Positions 60,855 to 64,000 of a DNA stretch of 64,000 nucleotides are shown here, one piece after another. The stretch is from Streptomyces endocoffeicus (lineage in GTDB: Bacteria; Actinomycetota; Actinomycetes; Streptomycetales; Streptomycetaceae). How positions within the stretch are numbered: the first letter of the stretch is position 1; each line of letters begins with the position of its first letter. The DNA lies in assembly GCF_016741935.1 (NCBI RefSeq), contig NZ_JAERRG010000030.1, positions 51,406-115,405 on the forward strand. Direction: 5' to 3'. The notes under the pieces are model-generated. The model ran no database searches. It was not told the DNA's origin and saw nothing but the letters and a program-made list of their open reading frames with translations. The position numbers and the translations under genes were made by a program.

Positions 60855-61032
60855 GAGGGTTGCCTCCAGTGCGCCCCGTCACCGGCTCATGGGCAGGCGG
60901 GGGCACGGCATAGCGCTACGTCAGTGGGATCGATGGAATCGGTCGCTGGCGGTTGAGATCGCTTGCTGCGAGACGCGTGAAAAGCGTTGAGATGTGCGAG
61001 AGACGGACCGCCGGGCCACGGCGGTGTAGCTC

Positions 61033-61419
61033 TCAGCAGCGGAAGATCTGGAGGATGACGGGCAGTTCGCCCGATCTCGACACCGGAACGGCTTGCCGTC
61101 CGGTGACCGAGGTGGAAATGGCGGTACGCGGCACCGGAACACCGGCATCGCAACCGCACACACATCCGTATTTGCCGCTCGGCGTGGGAGCGGTGAGCGG
61201 GGCCCTTCCGCGGAGCCCCTTGCAATCTTCAGTTCCGTGGCCGCCGTGCGTGGATACCAATGATTCGGTGGTCGGCCGCGGATCGGCTGATGCGGTGGCG
61301 CTGACCGTTTCGGGATGGATGACCTGCGCGGACGCGGAATCGGCCGCGATGAAGAGGGCAAGCAACACGGCAACCGCTGTTACCAGTGCGTGAGCGGTAT
61401 GCCGGAACGTCCTCACCAT
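61033..61419 (-). CDS. Small secreted Cys-containing protein
   Basis: Protein of 128 residues with a signal peptide (TAHALVTAVAVLLALFIAAD, cut near SASA-Q). The mature part is ~95 residues with Cys in EDCKGL and YGCVCGCDAG and at the C-terminal residue (IFRC), i.e. five Cys. No known domain is recognised. Codon use is less GC-biased than neighbours (for example more CAT, ATA), which suggests recent acquisition or low expression. ATG 61419 has AAGGGGG upstream. A perfect inverted repeat CAAGTCG/CGACTTG at 61482-61504 lies in its promoter region. Confidence 0.75.
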   Translation of the reverse strand: MVRTFRHTAHALVTAVAVLLALFIAADSASAQVIHPETVSATASADPRPTTESLVSTHGGHGTEDCKGLRGRAPLTAPTPSGKYGCVCGCDAGVPVPRTAISTSVTGRQAVPVSRSGELPVILQIFRC

Positions 61420-61481
61420 CGCCCCCTTCCCGTACGTATAGACACCGAGCCCTATTGTGTCCATGAGACTGTGACCATTTG

Positions 61482-61504
61482 CAAGTCGATATGTAACCGA
61501 CTTG
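61482..61504. promoter_or_regulatory. Inverted repeat upstream of the secreted Cys protein gene
   Basis: CAAGTCG-(9 bp)-CGACTTG is a perfect 7-bp inverted repeat. It lies 63 bp before the secreted protein ATG and could be an operator. The binding protein is unknown. Confidence 0.45.
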
Positions 61505-61596
61505 TGAACTTGGAGTCATCGAACAGGACTGTTTCGTTCCGGGCGCCCCGGTTGGCGCGGGCGCAAAGCCGCCTGACCGTCACGCCGGGCGGCGTG

Positions 61597-61645
61597 TAAA
61601 AATTAATTCATCGAACAATGAATAATGAATTCATAAGAGCCATAG
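61597..61645. promoter_or_regulatory. AT-rich operator-like island upstream of proC
   Basis: A ~45-bp stretch is about 75% A+T in a >70% GC genome. It contains AATTCAT (61605), ATGAAT (61618) and the palindrome ATGAATTCAT (61625-61634), i.e. several copies of one half-site. A small GC hairpin CACGCC-gggc-GGCGTG (61581-61596) abuts it. It may be a regulator or nucleoid-protein site, or a recent insertion scar. Confidence 0.5.
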
Positions 61646-61729
61646 GGAATGCGCCACCCGTGCGAGGATGGCGGAGAACAACCTACGCAGCACACGCACC
61701 AGCCGCACAGGCATGAGGAGAGCCGCACC

Positions 61730-62539
61730 ATGACGGAGAAGGTCGCCGTGCTCGGCACGGGAAAGATCGGCGAAGCCCTTCTCAGCGGAATGATCCGAGG
61801 CGGCTGGTCGCCGTCCGATCTGCTGGTCACGGCCCGCCGCCCCGAGCGCGCCGAGGAGCTCCGGTCGCGCTACGGCGTCGAGGCCGTCTCCAACGCCGAG
61901 GCCGCCAAGGCCGCCGAGACCCTCATCCTCACCGTCAAACCGCAGGACATGGGCGCCCTGCTCGATGAGCTCGCCCCGCACGTCCCCGCCGACCGGCTGG
62001 TCGTCTCCGGTGCCGCCGGCATCCCCACCTCCTTCTTCGAGGCGCGCCTGGCCGCCGGCACCCCGGTCGTCCGGGTCATGACCAACACCCCGGCGCTGGT
62101 CGACGAGGCCATGTCCGTCATCTCGGCGGGCAGCCACGCCACCGAGGAGCACCTCGCCCACACCGAGGCGATCTTCGGCGGCGTCGGCAAGACGCTGCGC
62201 GTCCCCGAGTCCCAGCAGGACGCCGCGACCGCGCTCTCCGGCTCCGGTCCGGCCTACTTCTACTTCCTCGTCGAGGCGATGACCGACGCGGGCATCCTGC
62301 TGGGCCTGCCCCGCGACAAGGCCCATGACCTGATCGTCCAGGCGGCCATCGGCGCGGCCGTGATGCTGCGCGACAGCGATCAGCACCCGGTCAAGCTGCG
62401 CGAGGCCGTGACCTCCCCGGCGGGCACCACCATCAACGCCATCCGCGAACTGGAGAGCCACGGGGTGCGCGCCGCGCTGATCGCCGCGCTGGAGGCGGCC
62501 CGCGACCGCAGCCGCGAGCTCGCCTCCGGCAACAGCTGA
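61730..62539 (+). CDS. proC: Pyrroline-5-carboxylate reductase
   Basis: Last step of proline synthesis: NAD(P)H-dependent reduction of pyrroline-5-carboxylate to proline. 269 residues with the N-terminal Rossmann motif VLGTGKIGEALLSG and the C-terminal ProC signature region GSGPAYFYFLVEAM, later SPAGTTINAIRELE. ATG 61730 has GAGGAG upstream. It lies convergent with trpS (16 bp apart). Confidence 0.96.
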   Translation: MTEKVAVLGTGKIGEALLSGMIRGGWSPSDLLVTARRPERAEELRSRYGVEAVSNAEAAKAAETLILTVKPQDMGALLDELAPHVPADRLVVSGAAGIPTSFFEARLAAGTPVVRVMTNTPALVDEAMSVISAGSHATEEHLAHTEAIFGGVGKTLRVPESQQDAATALSGSGPAYFYFLVEAMTDAGILLGLPRDKAHDLIVQAAIGAAVMLRDSDQHPVKLREAVTSPAGTTINAIRELESHGVRAALIAALEAARDRSRELASGNS

Positions 62540-62555
62540 CGGAGAGCCGCTCCGC

Positions 62556-63575
62556 TCAGGCGGGCGGCAGCAGCCCGACCGCCGCATACGCCGCGTCCAC
62601 CCGGGGCCGGGCCAGCCCACGCGCCCGCTCGGCACCGGCCCGCAGCACCCCGTCCACATACGACGGGTCGGCGCACAGCTCGGCGTGCCGGGCCTGAAGC
62701 GGACGCAGCACCTCCAGCACCGCCTCCGCCGTGGCCCCCTTCAGCGCCCCGTACGAGCTGAACCCCTCGGCCAGCACCTCCGGCTTGCCATCGGTGCACG
62801 AGGCCAGCACATCCAGCAGATTGGCCACCCCCGGCTGCTCCGTCCGGTCGTACCGCACCTCGGTGCCGCTGTCCGTGACCGCCCGCATGACCTTCTTCCG
62901 CACCACATCCGGCTCGTCGAGCAGATAGACGATGCCCGCCGTCTCCGCGTGCGACTTCCCCATCTTCGAGGTCGGGTCCTGCAGATCCATCACCCGCGCC
63001 GAGACCCGCGGATTGGTGGCCCGGGGCACGGTGAAGACCGGTCCGTACCGCTGGTTGAACCGCTGCGCCAGATCCCGGGCCAGCTCCACATGCTGCGTCT
63101 GGTCCTCGCCGACCGGCACCTCATGCGTTCCGTAGCCGAGGATGTCGGCGGCCATCAGCGCCGGATAGGTGAGCAGCGACAGCCGTACGCTGCCCCCTCT
63201 CGCCTGCTCCCGCGCGGCCTTCTCCTTGTACTGGATCATCCGCCGCATCTCGCCGTCGGTGGCCGTGCACTCCATGAGATAGGACAGCCGCGCGTGCTCA
63301 TCCACATGGCTCTGCACGAACAGCGTGCAGCGCTCGGGGTCGAGCCCCGAGGCGAGCAGCAGCGTGGCGGCCTGCCGGGTGAGCCGCCGCACCCGCGCCG
63401 GATCGTGCTCCACGGTGAGCGCGTGCAGATCGACGACGCAGAACAGCGCGTCGGCACGGTGCTGGTCCTCCTGAACCCACCGGCGCACGGCCCCGAGGTA
63501 GTTCCCGAGGGTCAGATGCCCGCTCGGTTTGATCCCACTGAAGATCCGGCGCCGAGCCGTCTTCGTCCCTGTCAT
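62556..63575 (-). CDS. trpS: Tryptophanyl-tRNA synthetase (auxiliary, attenuation-controlled type)
   Basis: Class I synthetase charging tRNA-Trp, 339 residues. The HIGH equivalent is SGHLTLGN and the KMSKS equivalent KMGKS; MIQYKEK and GEDQTQHVELARD are typical. In S. coelicolor the proC-linked trpS encodes the auxiliary, indolmycin-resistant enzyme controlled by ribosome-mediated attenuation. Here the leader has a peptide gene with tandem Trp codons and competing hairpins, which supports the same assignment. ATG 63575 has GGAG upstream; a longer frame to 63728 runs through the leader. Confidence 0.95.
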   Translation of the reverse strand: MTGTKTARRRIFSGIKPSGHLTLGNYLGAVRRWVQEDQHRADALFCVVDLHALTVEHDPARVRRLTRQAATLLLASGLDPERCTLFVQSHVDEHARLSYLMECTATDGEMRRMIQYKEKAAREQARGGSVRLSLLTYPALMAADILGYGTHEVPVGEDQTQHVELARDLAQRFNQRYGPVFTVPRATNPRVSARVMDLQDPTSKMGKSHAETAGIVYLLDEPDVVRKKVMRAVTDSGTEVRYDRTEQPGVANLLDVLASCTDGKPEVLAEGFSSYGALKGATAEAVLEVLRPLQARHAELCADPSYVDGVLRAGAERARGLARPRVDAAYAAVGLLPPA

Positions 63576-63646
63576 CTCTCCGCGTCTCCCGCTGTGTCGG
63601 GACCGCCGACCCGGTCGGCCGGGATTCGCGGGAGGGAGAAACGCGA

Positions 63647-63709
63647 ACGGCCGCCGGAGCGGCGGCCGTGGTTGCGCATGTGGATAGGGGCGGCCGCCGT
63701 CAGGCGGCC
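63647..63709 (-). promoter_or_regulatory. Trp attenuator hairpins of the trpS leader
   Basis: On the minus strand, hairpin 1 (63709-63692: GGCCGCC, loop, GGCGGCC) directly follows the Trp codons. The terminator-like hairpin (63669-63647: ACGGCCGCCG-ctc-CGGCGGCCGT) follows, then a T-richer run (GCGTTTCTC). The 3' arm of the first and the 5' arm of the second are complementary (GGCGGCC/GGCCGCC), so they can form an antiterminator when the ribosome stalls at Trp codons. Confidence 0.75.
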
Positions 63710-63741
63710 CACCACCGTGGGTGAACACATGCGCTCGTCAT
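63700..63741 (-). CDS. trpS leader peptide with Trp-Trp (leaderless)
   Basis: A 13-residue peptide, MTSACVHPRWWAA, with two Trp codons (63714-63709). It is leaderless: -10 TACTGT (63754-63749), seven bases, ATG. A tiny overlapping ATG two codons upstream ends at once. Stalling on the Trp codons under Trp-tRNA shortage should open the downstream antiterminator. Confidence 0.85.
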   Translation of the reverse strand: MTSACVHPRWWAA

Positions 63742-63931
63742 GCCATGGACAGTACGCCCTGACGGGGGGTCCGGCCATGGGTTTGGTGGTCCTCGGGGCG
63801 TCGTGTAGTGTTCACCGGGTTGCCACGGAGCCCTGCGGGGAAAACGCGACAACCACTTGAGCCGCACCGGCGGCAAACCACTACTGCACGGCCCCTCATC
63901 GGGATGGATTTCGGCATGCCGGAATTCGGAC

Positions 63932-64000
63932 CGGGGAACTCGATTATGAGCATCCGGGGGAATCCGCTAAAGTAGTGAACACGCCGGAAGGCGCGAAAGA
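63932..64000 (+). promoter_or_regulatory. Candidate rRNA-operon promoter region (cut by window end)
   Basis: A -10-like TAAAGT at 63968-63973 is followed by agtgaacacgccggaaggcg and cgaaaga. This resembles the promoter and leader repeats upstream of 16S rRNA genes in Streptomyces as I remember them. The -35 is weak (TTATGA). From 63742 to 63930 I see no gene. Confidence 0.4.

Noticed and set aside
61581..61600. Intrinsic terminator CACGCC-gggc-GGCGTG followed by taaaaa
   Set aside because: The stem is only six bp and the run is A on the plus strand; on the minus strand the T-run precedes the hairpin, so neither direction fits a terminator.

Overview
The window is high-GC actinobacterial DNA, and the gene content points to Streptomyces. 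It carries glnR, the sigE-cseABC cell-envelope operon, disA-radA, ilvD, proC and an auxiliary trpS with a Trp leader peptide. Typical Streptomyces traits are also present: WhiJ-like XRE/DUF397/ATPase genes, beta-propeller Ser/Thr kinases, many GTG starts, many ATGA/GTGA overlaps, and several apparently leaderless genes. Gene order in two blocks matches what I remember of S. coelicolor: glnR to the HtrA two-component system at 0.8-8.9 kb, and sigE-cse to trpS at 37-63.7 kb. The ~28 kb between them is more accessory in character.

Layout. 0-9 kb: end of an ABC exporter, alpha/beta hydrolase, glnR, a LacI regulator, a divergent SDR/TetR pair, a membrane-anchored HtrA protease and its adjacent two-component system. 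9-9.6 kb: a G-rich 25-bp minisatellite inside a palindromic intergenic repeat. 9.7-18 kb: an ABC exporter preceded by an unlisted 42-aa polycationic peptide gene, then a four-gene MacB-like efflux operon (lipoprotein, adaptor, ATPase, permease) divergent from its two-component system. 18-22.3 kb: DUF2993 protein, RRM protein, an Old Yellow Enzyme gene behind a MerR-type promoter, and divergently a 39-aa ORF overlapping a PIMT-type methyltransferase. 22.3-33.5 kb: inverted repeats, a WhiJ-like cluster, an NB-ARC/TPR protein, a TetR/serine-hydrolase pair with three operators, a NACHT NTPase and an M23 endopeptidase. 33.5-37 kb: TetR/MFS efflux pair with a 23-bp inverted operator, AraC regulator, VOC protein.

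37-64 kb: cseC-cseB-cseA-sigE, mutY, disA, radA, a sigma-like/zinc-finger/BACON fusion, phosphatase and isomerase genes, ilvD, two tandem beta-propeller kinases, an SH3 protein, a SulP transporter, a secreted Cys protein, proC, and trpS with a leaderless Trp-Trp leader peptide and attenuator hairpins. The last ~70 bases resemble the promoter region upstream of an rRNA operon.

The best candidate for an undescribed system is the 39-aa ORF at 21050-21169 coupled to the PIMT homologue at 21166-22287. It has the layout of a minimal aspartimide-forming RiPP (imiditide-like) locus. Second is the 42-aa basic peptide at 11791-11919, which sits directly upstream of an ABC exporter with a strong hairpin between them. 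Gene order comparisons and family names come from memory and motif reading; no search was run.
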